Shown here one piece after another: positions 1 to 8,220 of a stretch of 9,667 nt of DNA; position 1 is the stretch's first letter; every line of letters starts with the position of its first letter. The notes below the pieces were generated by a model, which worked only from the letters and a program-made list of their open reading frames with translations, was not told the origin of the DNA and ran no database searches. Source of the DNA: SZUA-254 sp031379665 (GTDB lineage Bacteria; Bacteroidota; Ignavibacteria; UBA10030; SZUA-254); contig JANNFI010000101.1 in assembly GCA_031379665.1 (NCBI GenBank), positions 1-9,667 on the forward strand, read 5' to 3'. Made by a program: the position numbers and the translations under genes.

Positions 1-303
1 CAGGAGGTTTTCCTCGGCCAGCGGGTCCGGGATCGTTTCGACGTCCACGCCCTTCCCCTCGTCCCGCACCTTCACGGTCAGCGCCGTCGAGTTGACGTCG
101 ACGCGCAGCAGCACCTTCTTGTTCCTGTCCCGCTTGTTCCCGTGGATGATGCCGTTGTTGACCGCCTCGGTGGTGGCCACCAGCAGCTTGTTGAACTTCA
201 TTTCGTCGAGGCGGAGCTTCTCGTTGATCTGCTCGAGAAATTTCTCAACGGCCATGATCTCCTTCGGGTCGCTCGGGATCTCGAGACGGTAAGATTCGGA
301 CAT
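1..303 (-). CDS. Anti-sigma factor serine kinase, RsbW/SpoIIAB-like (HATPase_c_2), C-terminus missing
   Basis: This is a partial gene: 101 residues are read from an ATG at 303-301 before the frame runs off the window at base 1. The protein matches the GHKL-type ATPase fold of bacterial anti-sigma factor kinases. The N-box is seen at residues 46-56 (TEAVNNGIIHGNK, with Glu46, Asn49/Asn50 and His54), and the first ATP-lid glycine motif, VRDEGKGVD, at residues 79-87. In the RsbW/SpoIIAB family such proteins bind a sigma factor and phosphorylate a STAS-domain antagonist; some stand-alone members regulate other targets. The second glycine box and C-terminus lie outside the window. There is no signal peptide, so it is cytoplasmic. 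It starts 15 bases after the barrel gene's stop with no clear Shine-Dalgarno sequence, which suggests cotranscription and perhaps reinitiation. The fold is secure; which sigma factor or partner it controls cannot be told here. Confidence 0.88.
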   Translation of the reverse strand, partial: MSESYRLEIPSDPKEIMAVEKFLEQINEKLRLDEMKFNKLLVATTEAVNNGIIHGNKRDRNKKVLLRVDVNSTALTVKVRDEGKGVDVETIPDPLAEENLL

Positions 304-318
304 CGCGCGTACAAATGA

Positions 319-2286
319 TTAGAGACTGACGTTTAAGGACATTGTGATGTTTGCGATGCCGCGATCGGGCAGGCCAGTCCGCGACTGGCGTTCGTACCAG
401 CCCCTCACAAGGAGGGCCGTGCGTGTGCTCACGCTCCACTCTATCCCGGTCGCGGGCCCCACGCTCCTCAGAAAATGCTGCGGAACCCGCCTGCTCCCGG
501 CATAGTCAAATCGCATCTGACTAAAATAACGAATACCGAGGGAGAAAATCAAGGCCGAAGTTGCGGCGTAGCGGACCATCCCGATATGCGTAAAATCCTC
601 GAAATAGCTCACCGGGTTCTCCGAAAAGTCTTCCCAGCGCAGGTTTCCCCTTTCGTAGAGCCTCACGTAACTGCTCCATTCCACTGCTATTCGCCTGGTC
701 AGGGACCAGACCGTTGAATCCGAGAACGCGAACTGACGGAACACGAAGCTCCGAACGCCGGTACCGGGGCTGTCGAAATCGTAGACCGTATAGTTGGCGA
801 GGACCTCGAACCGGTTGGAGGAACTGAAGGCCCGGTCGGGCGTCCAGGCCAGGTGAGGCGACAGCCGAAGGATCCGGTTCCACGTGTTGTCGGCGCTCCG
901 GCTGGCGGAGAGGTAGACGAGGTGCGCGAGGGTGATGTCGGCCGCAAGCGTCATCGCAAGGTACCGACTCAACCGGTGCCTCGACGTGATGTTGGCCACG
1001 TACCGGAGTTCGTCGCGGTCGTCGGTGTTGAGGTCGCTCTGGGTGTCGTACCGCAGGATCGAGCCGGACCCGGAAACTTCCACCTGGTGCGACCCCGACG
1101 GCCTGAAATCGGCTGCGACGGCCATCGTCGTTCGCCGTGCGACGTTGTTCATCCGTTCCTGGATCCGGCGAATCGAATCCACGGCGGGCTCGAGATACCC
1201 GTCGTCGTCCTCGACGCGGTGTGTCTCGTTCCGTTCCTGGAGCACGATCGCGAGTCTGCCGTCGAGGGATGCGCTCACCGCCCAGGCGGCGCTCAATTCC
1301 CCTCCGATGGTGAGTTCGTCCACGGTGCTGTTGAGGACAGGTGTCCCCGGGTCCGAGTACGATTTGTATTTCGACTCCCGTCCGATTCCCCGCGAAAGGA
1401 CGCCGGCATTCAACGCGAGGGAGAAATCCGCGGCCACGTTGTACAGTAGTGAGTCGCGGACGGCGAAGAGGTCCTCGGCGCGGGTCTCGATGTTCCTGTC
1501 AACGCCGTATTCCTGGGCGACGCCGTCGTCAGCGCGCGTATAAAAATCGCGGCGGTTCCGGTAGTAGCGCAGCTCCAGGGTGTTGCGCGAATCACCAGGA
1601 AATGTCTTCGACGACGTGAGCCGCGCGTTGCGCATCTCGATGATCCGCGGATCGAGCCGGTTGTATTCCCAGCTCCCGCCCACTGCCGAAACGGTGCCGG
1701 CGTAATCGAGCGAGTCGGCGTCCATACGGACAAGGTATGAGATGCCCTGGTCGGTGATGTCCGACTGGCGGTCGGAACGATACCCGATCATCGGTTCGAC
1801 GGTGAGGACTCCCGCCGGCCGGATCACGGCCCCCGTGTGGATCGAGTACGACGAGACGTTACTGAGGCCGAAGCCCCTCCGGTCTGAGAGCACGTAAAGG
1901 TTCGCGATCGTCCTGGGTTCGATCGGCTCCCCCGGCCTGAGGCGGAACGAGGCGCGGAATGTCTCCTCGTCGGTGATGAGGTTCGTGTTCGTGCGGATGA
2001 GTGCTGAGCGGAAGCTCTGGCCGATGTCGTATCGGAAGCCGGGCCCGTCGCCGCCGTAGCGGAAGAGCGCCTGAGAGTGGTAGGTTGAGAAGAGCTTGTC
2101 GAAGAGGATCCCGGCGCCGTTGGAGTTGGCCGAGGCGGCCGCGTCGGCGCGGAAATTGTCGGCGGTGGATTGTCCCAGGGATGGCGAAGATGCGGCCAGG
2201 CTCAATACAAACATGCCTAGCACGCTTAGCCTGCCAGGCACACCGGAGAGGCCCGCCGGTTTCACCTCAGCAGTCAAACTTCTCAC
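319..2286 (-). CDS. Predicted outer-membrane beta-barrel protein, family unknown
   Basis: The frame of 655 codons opens with GTG at 2286 and ends with TAA at 321-319. The N-terminus looks like a Sec signal peptide: a hydrophobic core around residues 20-33 (LSVLGMFVLSLAAS) and a likely cleavage after SLG or SLGQ near residues 38-39. The rest alternates polar and hydrophobic residues in short strands, is rich in Arg, Tyr and Ser, and has no cysteine that I noticed, which fits a transmembrane beta-barrel. The last residues (ITMSLNVSL) read like a final barrel strand, though ending in Leu rather than Phe. I see no TonB box or plug domain and recognise no named family. The start is uncertain. The GTG at 2286 lies 20 bases inside the preceding gene and within a self-complementary GC 12-mer. 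A second GTG at 2265 (residue 8), one base after the preceding TGA, leaves a cleaner signal peptide beginning MKPAGLSG. Either start implies translational coupling. A role as porin, transporter or surface structure is inference only. Confidence 0.8.
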   Translation of the reverse strand: MRSLTAEVKPAGLSGVPGRLSVLGMFVLSLAASSPSLGQSTADNFRADAAASANSNGAGILFDKLFSTYHSQALFRYGGDGPGFRYDIGQSFRSALIRTNTNLITDEETFRASFRLRPGEPIEPRTIANLYVLSDRRGFGLSNVSSYSIHTGAVIRPAGVLTVEPMIGYRSDRQSDITDQGISYLVRMDADSLDYAGTVSAVGGSWEYNRLDPRIIEMRNARLTSSKTFPGDSRNTLELRYYRNRRDFYTRADDGVAQEYGVDRNIETRAEDLFAVRDSLLYNVAADFSLALNAGVLSRGIGRESKYKSYSDPGTPVLNSTVDELTIGGELSAAWAVSASLDGRLAIVLQERNETHRVEDDDGYLEPAVDSIRRIQERMNNVARRTTMAVAADFRPSGSHQVEVSGSGSILRYDTQSDLNTDDRDELRYVANITSRHRLSRYLAMTLAADITLAHLVYLSASRSADNTWNRILRLSPHLAWTPDRAFSSSNRFEVLANYTVYDFDSPGTGVRSFVFRQFAFSDSTVWSLTRRIAVEWSSYVRLYERGNLRWEDFSENPVSYFEDFTHIGMVRYAATSALIFSLGIRYFSQMRFDYAGSRRVPQHFLRSVGPATGIEWSVSTRTALLVRGWYERQSRTGLPDRGIANITMSLNVSL

Positions 2287-3667
2287 CCCGCGCGGGGATC
2301 ACAGCGTCGAGTCCGTACCGCTGGGAGAGGTCGCTACCGAGGGCCGTCGCCCGTTCGAAGTCCCCGTGGACCAGGAAAACCCGCCGGAGCATCTTCCGGT
2401 CGAACTGCCCGGCGTAGGCCATCAGGCCCTCGTGGTCGGCGTGCGCGCTGAACGAATTGTACTTCACCACCTCGGCCCGCCTGCGGTACATCGTGCCGAG
2501 GATCTTCACTTCCTCCGCTCCATCGACAAGACGTTTCCCGAGGGTGTGTTCCGCCTGGTAGCCGATGATCGCTATCGTGTTCCTCGGGTCTTCGATGTTG
2601 TTCGCCAGGTGGTGGAGGATCCGCCCCGCTTCGCACATCCCCGATGCGGAGATGATCAGGGCGGGCCCGGACAGCTCGTTCAGCTTCTTTGAATCCGCGA
2701 CGTCGCGAATGTAGTGGAGCCTGTCGAACCCGAAGGGGTCGTGGTGCTTCCTGATGTGCTCGGAAACCTCCTCGTCGAATGTCTCGGGGTGCTTCCTGAA
2801 GATCTCCGTGGCGTTCACCGCCAGCGGGCTGTCGACGTATACCGGGAGGTCGGGGAGCCGGCCCCGATCGCGCAACGTGTGCAGCGTGAAGACGATGTTC
2901 TGCGTCCTGCCGATGCTGAAGGCGGGCATGATGATCTTCCCACCCCGGTCGATTGTCCGGACGATGTCGGCCCTGATGTGTTCGTCGCGATCCTCCGGCG
3001 CTTCGTGCCGCTTCCCGCCGTAGGTGCTCTCGCAGATCAGCAGATCGACGTTCCCCATGAACTCCGGGTCCCTCACGATCGGGAGGTCGTTCGGCCCGAG
3101 GTCGCCGGTAAAGCCGAGCGTTGTTTTCCCCCCTCCGCGTCCGTCGACCGTCAACACGACCGTCGCTGACCCGATGATGTGGCCGGCGTCGCCGAAGGTC
3201 ATCGTGATGCCCGGGAGGATCTCCGTCGGTGTGTGGTACGGGACGCCCGCGAAGAGGGCGGCGGCCTCCGCGGCGTCCCCGGGGGTGTAGAGCGGCTCCA
3301 CGGGCGGCTCGCCCGCGCGCCGCTGGCGTTTGTTGATGTACTCGGCATCCCTCATCTGGATGTGCGCGCTGTCGGCGAGCATCAGGGCGGCGAGGTCCTT
3401 CGTGGCTGGCGTGCAGAAGACCGGGCCGTTGAAGCCCTGCTTTACGATCCCGGGGATGTTCCCGCTGTGGTCGATGTGGGCGTGCGAAAGGATGATCGCG
3501 TCGATTGAACGCGGGTCGAAAGGGAACACGCGGTTGCGTCGGTTTGCCTCGTCGCGATGGCCCTGGTAGAGGCCGCAATCGAGGAGGAGGGTCCTGCCGT
3601 TGACGCGGACCACGTGCATTGAACCGGTGACGGTGCGGGCCGCGCCCTGGAATTCGATCTGCATCAT
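2267..3667 (-). CDS. Metallo-beta-lactamase-fold hydrolase with beta-CASP and RNA-specificity domains
   Basis: This 466-residue protein belongs to the CPSF73-like beta-CASP group of metallo-beta-lactamase enzymes, which act as zinc-dependent RNases. The metal and catalytic set is complete: Asp30 (LLLDCG), the signature HAHIDH at 62-67, His163 (AGHIIGSA), Asp189 (FTGDLG), the beta-CASP acidic residue Glu213 (CESTYG), His409 (SFSAHADH) and His434 (LVHGD). The beta-CASP insert spans roughly residues 240-360, with the conserved SGMCEAGRI at 342-350, followed by the RNA-specificity region. Length is normal for bacterial homologues. The ATG at 3667 shares its A with the TGA of the debranching enzyme (TGATG), and a GGAG stretch ends seven bases upstream, so translation is coupled. 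A second ATG follows at once (3664). There is no signal peptide, so it is cytoplasmic. The activity is well supported by motifs, but the RNA substrate and any choice between endo- and exonuclease action are unknown. Confidence 0.93.
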   Translation of the reverse strand: MMQIEFQGAARTVTGSMHVVRVNGRTLLLDCGLYQGHRDEANRRNRVFPFDPRSIDAIILSHAHIDHSGNIPGIVKQGFNGPVFCTPATKDLAALMLADSAHIQMRDAEYINKRQRRAGEPPVEPLYTPGDAAEAAALFAGVPYHTPTEILPGITMTFGDAGHIIGSATVVLTVDGRGGGKTTLGFTGDLGPNDLPIVRDPEFMGNVDLLICESTYGGKRHEAPEDRDEHIRADIVRTIDRGGKIIMPAFSIGRTQNIVFTLHTLRDRGRLPDLPVYVDSPLAVNATEIFRKHPETFDEEVSEHIRKHHDPFGFDRLHYIRDVADSKKLNELSGPALIISASGMCEAGRILHHLANNIEDPRNTIAIIGYQAEHTLGKRLVDGAEEVKILGTMYRRRAEVVKYNSFSAHADHEGLMAYAGQFDRKMLRRVFLVHGDFERATALGSDLSQRYGLDAVIPARGEKFDC

Positions 3668-5730
3668 CAGTGTGCTCCGAGGATCATCCCCGACGATGGG
3701 GAAATGTCAAGAGTCTGCGCCGCGAGCGGCTCCTTCCCCGGGGGATGAACGACCGAACCGTCAGCGAGGAGCTTCCAGCGCCCGGCCGGAGGTGTCCACG
3801 CGGTCGCCCGGTCGGGGGAGGCGTTGAGAAGGACAATATAGCGATTGAACCCCGCCGCCGCATGCGGGTCGGCATCCTGCGACAAGGCCGTTTGCCGGTC
3901 ACGGCGGTCGGCCGGGGGGCCGATGTGACATACGGCGAATGTCCCGCCGTTCGACGGAAACACCACCGAACCCGCGTCCCGGGCGGCGCACAGGAGCGGG
4001 TGCCGTTTCCTGAGCCGGATCAGACCGCGGTAGTATTCGAAGAGGCCGGCGTTCAGGTCACGCAGGCCGAAGTCGAGGTAGTTCGTCGGGTTGTCCTTGT
4101 TGTAGCTGTTGTGGTCGAGCCTGCCACAGTCCGGATCGGGGGCGTCGGTCGGCGCTATCACCTTGCCACGCGCGAACTCCTGCCCCTCGTGGATCATCAC
4201 AGGCCCGGGTGATGTGAGCAGTATCATTGCCGCGAATTTGTTGAGCGCGAGCTGTCGGGGTGAGAGCCGGGGGAGCCCGGACGCGGGGCCCGGAAACCGA
4301 TCGTCGCGGGAAACCCCGCCCGTTGCCAGCCGGATGAAATCGCCGAGTGTGTAACCGTCGTGGGCCTCGAGGTAATTGAGCGCCGGTCTGCCGCCGGGCG
4401 GGGCCGCACCTCCGCCGGCGCCGTTCGCCGGCAGCCATCCGGTGAGGGTGAGCGCCGTCTCCCCGGTCGACCCGCCGCCTGGATCGCCTGAATTACCCGG
4501 GTGAGAGAAGATGAATCCCCGCCCGTGTTCGGGGTCCCGTCCCTTGACGCCGTCCCGGAAACGGTCATTCCACGACCACCAGCCCAGGTCTGCGAACCAG
4601 CCGGGGTGGTGAGCGCCGCCGCCCCACGGTTCTGCGATGAGAACGACGTTCGGGCTGGTAGCGCGCGCGACGCCGGTAATCTGCCGGCACGTTTCCTCGT
4701 CGATCATCGCGGCCAGGTCGAACCGAAGGCCGTCGACGTGGTATTCCTCGAGCCAGTATCTCACGCTGTCGAGGATGACCCTCCGCGCCATCGGCTGTTC
4801 GGTGTGGAAGTCGTTTCCGCACCCCGACGCCTCGAGGAAGTTGCCCCCGGCGTCGCAGCGGTAGTAATACTGCTTGTCGATGTACTTGAAGGGGTTGAAG
4901 TCGTAGTGCGAGGTGTGGTTGTAGACGACGTCGAGGATCACCGCGATCCCCTCCCGGTGGAGCGCCTTCACCAGGTCCTTGAGTTCGCGGACCGCCCTGC
5001 CGTCGGCGCCGTTCACCGCCCCGGGCGCGGCCGAACCGTCCGTGCCGTAATAGCTCTCCGGGGCGAAGAAAAAGCTCGTCATGTATCCCCAGTGGTTGCG
5101 GGCGTACGGGTTCCAGTCGTTTACCCTGCCGCTGTCGCTGCGCGCCGCCTGGTCGTGGTAGGGCAGCTCGATCGTTCCGAACTTCATCACGGGCAGGAGC
5201 TCCACCGTGTTGACGCCCAGAGAGAGGAGGTGGCCGAGCCCCCCGGCGATGCCCTTCTCGGTGAACCCGGCATAGGTTCCAGGGCTGCGGGCGCCGGACG
5301 ATGGGTGCGCCGTCAAGTCCCGGACGTGGCATTCGTAGATGACGAGCTCCGCCGCGTTTCGTGGAAGGGGGCTCCGGTCGCCCTCCCAATAGTACGAGGT
5401 GTCGAGGATGAGGGTCTTCGCGGGGAGCCGCCAGTGGTTCAGTGTGGTCACCGCCTTCGAGTAGGGGTCGGCCACGACGACCGAGGGATCGAACATCCCC
5501 CCTTGTTCGCGCGGTCCGTCGATCCTGTACCCGTACCAGCGGCCCGTGAGGTCCGAGGGCACGACGGTCTCCCAGATCCCGGCCGGACCGGGCACCATTA
5601 TGAGCTCCTCGCCCGTGACCGCCTCGAACCGTTCGAAGAGGACGAGCGTCACCGCGGTCGCCCTCGGTGCAAACAGCCGGAAACCCGTTTGACCGGCATC
5701 GACCTGGCAGCCAAGTGGGGGGCCGGTCAT
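3667..5730 (-). CDS. GH13 alpha-1,6-glucan debranching enzyme (type I pullulanase / GlgX-like)
   Basis: The protein of 687 residues is predicted to hydrolyse alpha-1,6 branch points in glycogen or related alpha-glucans. An N-terminal CBM48-like module covers about residues 10-100 (GFRLFAPRATAVTLVLFE). The GH13 barrel follows, with ViYEcHVRDLT at 130-140, NHWGY at 212-216, region I DVVYNH at 267-272, region II GLRFD with nucleophile Asp338, region III AEPW with acid/base Glu367, and region IV YLEAHD with Asp458. SGCGND at 302-307, YLEAHD and NSYNKDNPTN favour the pullulanase branch over isoamylase-type GlgX. All catalytic residues are present. A Gly/Pro-rich insert lies at about residues 410-450 and a polar one at 603-628. 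There is no signal peptide, so it probably works in the cytoplasm on storage glycogen. The frame is open further upstream to 5850, but the ATG at 5730 is chosen: it overlaps the preceding TGA as ATGA, and residues before it are unlike the family. Pullulanase versus glycogen debranching is unresolved. Confidence 0.93.
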   Translation of the reverse strand: MTGPPLGCQVDAGQTGFRLFAPRATAVTLVLFERFEAVTGEELIMVPGPAGIWETVVPSDLTGRWYGYRIDGPREQGGMFDPSVVVADPYSKAVTTLNHWRLPAKTLILDTSYYWEGDRSPLPRNAAELVIYECHVRDLTAHPSSGARSPGTYAGFTEKGIAGGLGHLLSLGVNTVELLPVMKFGTIELPYHDQAARSDSGRVNDWNPYARNHWGYMTSFFFAPESYYGTDGSAAPGAVNGADGRAVRELKDLVKALHREGIAVILDVVYNHTSHYDFNPFKYIDKQYYYRCDAGGNFLEASGCGNDFHTEQPMARRVILDSVRYWLEEYHVDGLRFDLAAMIDEETCRQITGVARATSPNVVLIAEPWGGGAHHPGWFADLGWWSWNDRFRDGVKGRDPEHGRGFIFSHPGNSGDPGGGSTGETALTLTGWLPANGAGGGAAPPGGRPALNYLEAHDGYTLGDFIRLATGGVSRDDRFPGPASGLPRLSPRQLALNKFAAMILLTSPGPVMIHEGQEFARGKVIAPTDAPDPDCGRLDHNSYNKDNPTNYLDFGLRDLNAGLFEYYRGLIRLRKRHPLLCAARDAGSVVFPSNGGTFAVCHIGPPADRRDRQTALSQDADPHAAAGFNRYIVLLNASPDRATAWTPPAGRWKLLADGSVVHPPGKEPLAAQTLDISPSSGMILGAH
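3675..3680 (-). promoter_or_regulatory. Ribosome binding site of the beta-CASP gene inside the debranching-enzyme 3' end
   Basis: On the minus strand TCGGAG lies seven bases before the ATG at 3667, inside the last codons of the upstream gene. Together with the TGATG stop/start overlap it supports this start and coupled translation. Confidence 0.6.
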
Positions 5731-8189
5731 AGGAACGACGCCACGCCGATCGTGAGGTAGAATCGCGCAGGGTCCCGGAAACGGTACGTGAGGTCGATCC
5801 TGATGAGGTCGAGGATCCGGCTGAACCCGATCCCTGCCTCGGCGTGCCACCCCTCGTGGGTGGGAATGTCCCCCATCCAGGAGCGGGCGAATGCGCCGTG
5901 CACGATGAACTCCACCCCGTTCCGGTAGAGGAACGGGATGTCGAGCGCCAGGAACGGAAGGCTGCGGAAGTTCTGTTCGACTGACACCGCAACGACCGCA
6001 TCCCCGGTGTACTCCCTGACCAGGCCCGTGCGGAGTGTGCCGAACGGCCCGAACGCCGTGAGCCGCGTGTCGGCGCTGAACGAGAGTTGCGGCGGAAGGT
6101 GGCCGAAGCCCTTCCCCGCAAAGGCGCGGAACCGCACTGAGGCGGGGAAGAGGAGGTCCTTGCCGAAGAGTGGGATCGTATAGGTGAGGAGCGTCGACAC
6201 CCTCGAGTAATCGAAGTCGCTCGAAAAGATTTCAGGGGACGAGAACTCGGCCGCGAGTTCGACGTTGTTGTTCGTGACGATATCGAGCGCTTCGCGTTTC
6301 AGGCCGAACCGAAGGTTGATCCCCAGTGACCTGCGCGTTCCCTCGTCGATGGCGGGGTTGGGCCTGAACGCCCAGTCGTTCGACGTCAGGCTGAAGTCGG
6401 TGGCCACCGGCATCGATCGTTCTTCCTGGCTCACGAAGGAGATCTTCGACAGGAACCTCCGTCCGGGCGCGTATTCGACCCACGCGGAATACCCTTCGGC
6501 GCTATGGTAATCGAAGTAATCCGTCTTGCCGAAGAGCGCCGCCACGGAATTGATCTCCGGTCCGTAGTATCCGCCGTCGGGGGAATGCGCGGTGCGCCGG
6601 TAGGCCTCGACGCCGACGGTGAGCGGCCCTTTCGGGTCTGGTTGCACTGCCACCGAAATTCCGTATTGCACCCGCTTGTTGCTGAAGCCGTAACCAGCCC
6701 CGAGTCCGAGGACGGTCTGGGGGATGAAGGACTCGACCTCCTCGCTCGCCCCCAGGAAAAACCCCTCGACGCGGGTGAACCGGGCGTCGACGAGCCCGAG
6801 GAGCGAGCCGGCGCCGTCGGAGTCGTCGTCGCTGAGCGAACCGAGGACACCGCCGGGCTTGAACTGCTTCTCGAGAGTCTCGGTCGAATCGAGGGTCGCA
6901 TACGCCGTCGTCTCGTTGGCCGTGAGCGGCACGACCTGGCCAGAGCGCCAGAAGGTTGAGTCGTAGACCGAGCTCGACGAATCGACGGTGACCCTTCGCT
7001 GCGCGATGATGCTGTCGGGGACGGGGACGTTGAGCTCGTAATTGTAGATCGATGAGACCTGCCGGAAGCCGACCCTTGGGATGCCGAAGCCCATGACACT
7101 CACCGTGAAACCACCGTCGATCCTGATGTCGGCTGGCATCCAGAACAGGGAGTCGTAGAGGGCGAACTGCTGCCGGTAGCGCAGGTCGATCTCCTTCACG
7201 AACGGCAGCGTGAACGTTTCGTTCGGCACGAGGTCGACACCCACCACGGCGAAGCTCCTGTCGGCGATGGTTATCGTTCCGATGAAGAGCGGCTTCAGTT
7301 TAGTCTTCGGGCGCATTTCGATTTCGTACATTTCGATCCCGTCCGAGCGCCGCGTCCTGAGCAGCCGGTATTCGTAATTGTCGAGCGCGTCGGGGGCCGT
7401 CGGTCCCGTGAACGTGAAGCCCCGCCGTTCGCTGCTCACGTTGACGTTGAACAGCGTGATCCTGTCGTCGTTGAAGTTGACAAGCCGTCGTACGGCGGCG
7501 AAATTTTCCTCCATCGGGACGTTCGCCGTCTGGCGTTTCTGAACGACGCGCTCCCTGAGGGTGTCGCCGCTCAGCACCCATCCGGTAGTGAAGGCCTCGG
7601 TGATGCTGGCCACCGACGTGTCCTTGTCGATCACCTGGCGGGTGTAGGCGTCGAACCGGTAGGTCTTCAGCTGGTCCATCCAGCGGCGCTTGTTTTCGAT
7701 CGCCTTCCGGATGATCTCGAGTGCCGGGTCCTCGGCGAGCACGACCACCTCGGGATAGAGAATGGTCGAAGGCCTCAGCGACAGGTCGCGGACGATGACC
7801 GGAGCGGGCGGCGCCGCCGTCTGCGGGATCGGCGCGACGGGGTCACTCCCGCCGATCACGATACTGTCCCGCTCGTAGGCAAGATGGATGAAGACGACCG
7901 TCTGGCGGCCTGGTCCGATTGGAAGGCGATACCGGCCGTCGGCGTTGGTGACGGTGCCCTTCGACGTCCCGAGGATCCGGATGTTCGCCGCCGGTATCGG
8001 AGCGCCGGTGGAGGCGTCGGTCACCCTTCCCTCCAGCCGGCCGGCGGGTTCACGGGCCTGGCCGGCCGCTTCGCCATCGCCCTGCTGCGCGTACGCGCCC
8101 GCGCTCAGGAATCCCGCGTGGCAGAGGATGAACAGGATGGTGAGCGCGGAAAAGAAGGTGCGGCGTCGTAAGGGGGTCGGTCCGGTCAT
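5727..8189 (-). CDS. Carboxypeptidase-regulatory-like domain plus DUF5686 outer-membrane protein
   Basis: The predicted product has 820 residues from the ATG at 8189. Residues 1-34 form a clear Sec signal peptide: basic LRRR, a hydrophobic stretch TFFSALTILFILCHAGFL, and cleavage after AYA. Residues about 52-112 match the CarboxypepD_reg-like beta-sandwich (LEGRVTDASTGAPIPAANI, then GTSKGTVTNADGRYRLP). From about residue 147 the sequence matches DUF5686 (EVVVLAEDPALEIIRKAIENK, then YRFDAYTRQ). The C-terminal half is strand-rich and ends RFYLTIGVASFL, like a final barrel strand. There is no TonB-dependent plug, so it is not a SusC-type receptor despite the shared N-terminal domain. The family is common in Bacteroidota and its function is unproven; an envelope role is inferred. 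An alternative GTG at 8234 would add 15 residues, but it lies in the loop of a GC stem-loop and would place a polar extension before the signal peptide. Its stop overlaps the next start by four bases. Confidence 0.9.
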   Translation of the reverse strand: MTGPTPLRRRTFFSALTILFILCHAGFLSAGAYAQQGDGEAAGQAREPAGRLEGRVTDASTGAPIPAANIRILGTSKGTVTNADGRYRLPIGPGRQTVVFIHLAYERDSIVIGGSDPVAPIPQTAAPPAPVIVRDLSLRPSTILYPEVVVLAEDPALEIIRKAIENKRRWMDQLKTYRFDAYTRQVIDKDTSVASITEAFTTGWVLSGDTLRERVVQKRQTANVPMEENFAAVRRLVNFNDDRITLFNVNVSSERRGFTFTGPTAPDALDNYEYRLLRTRRSDGIEMYEIEMRPKTKLKPLFIGTITIADRSFAVVGVDLVPNETFTLPFVKEIDLRYRQQFALYDSLFWMPADIRIDGGFTVSVMGFGIPRVGFRQVSSIYNYELNVPVPDSIIAQRRVTVDSSSSVYDSTFWRSGQVVPLTANETTAYATLDSTETLEKQFKPGGVLGSLSDDDSDGAGSLLGLVDARFTRVEGFFLGASEEVESFIPQTVLGLGAGYGFSNKRVQYGISVAVQPDPKGPLTVGVEAYRRTAHSPDGGYYGPEINSVAALFGKTDYFDYHSAEGYSAWVEYAPGRRFLSKISFVSQEERSMPVATDFSLTSNDWAFRPNPAIDEGTRRSLGINLRFGLKREALDIVTNNNVELAAEFSSPEIFSSDFDYSRVSTLLTYTIPLFGKDLLFPASVRFRAFAGKGFGHLPPQLSFSADTRLTAFGPFGTLRTGLVREYTGDAVVAVSVEQNFRSLPFLALDIPFLYRNGVEFIVHGAFARSWMGDIPTHEGWHAEAGIGFSRILDLIRIDLTYRFRDPARFYLTIGVASFL

Positions 8190-8220
8190 AAAACGATTCG
8201 ATGATGAGACGCCGGAGGGG

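Noticed and set aside
2334..3578. A 414-codon minus-strand open frame inside the beta-CASP gene
   Set aside because: It is frame-shifted relative to a complete catalytic motif set and has an Arg/Pro-rich shadow composition.
4501..5760. A 419-codon open frame on the plus strand opposite the debranching enzyme
   Set aside because: It mirrors a gene with intact GH13 motifs, has no recognisable domain and is rich in Arg, Val and Pro, as expected for the antisense of high-GC coding DNA.
5731..5850. A 40-residue N-terminal extension of the debranching enzyme
   Set aside because: It lies within the DUF5686 coding region, does not resemble the CBM48 start, and the ATGA overlap at 5727-5730 gives a better start.
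4565..6121. A 518-codon minus-strand open frame spanning the DUF5686/debranching junction
   Set aside because: It is an alternative reading frame of two real genes, extremely rich in Arg, Gly and Pro, with no domain.
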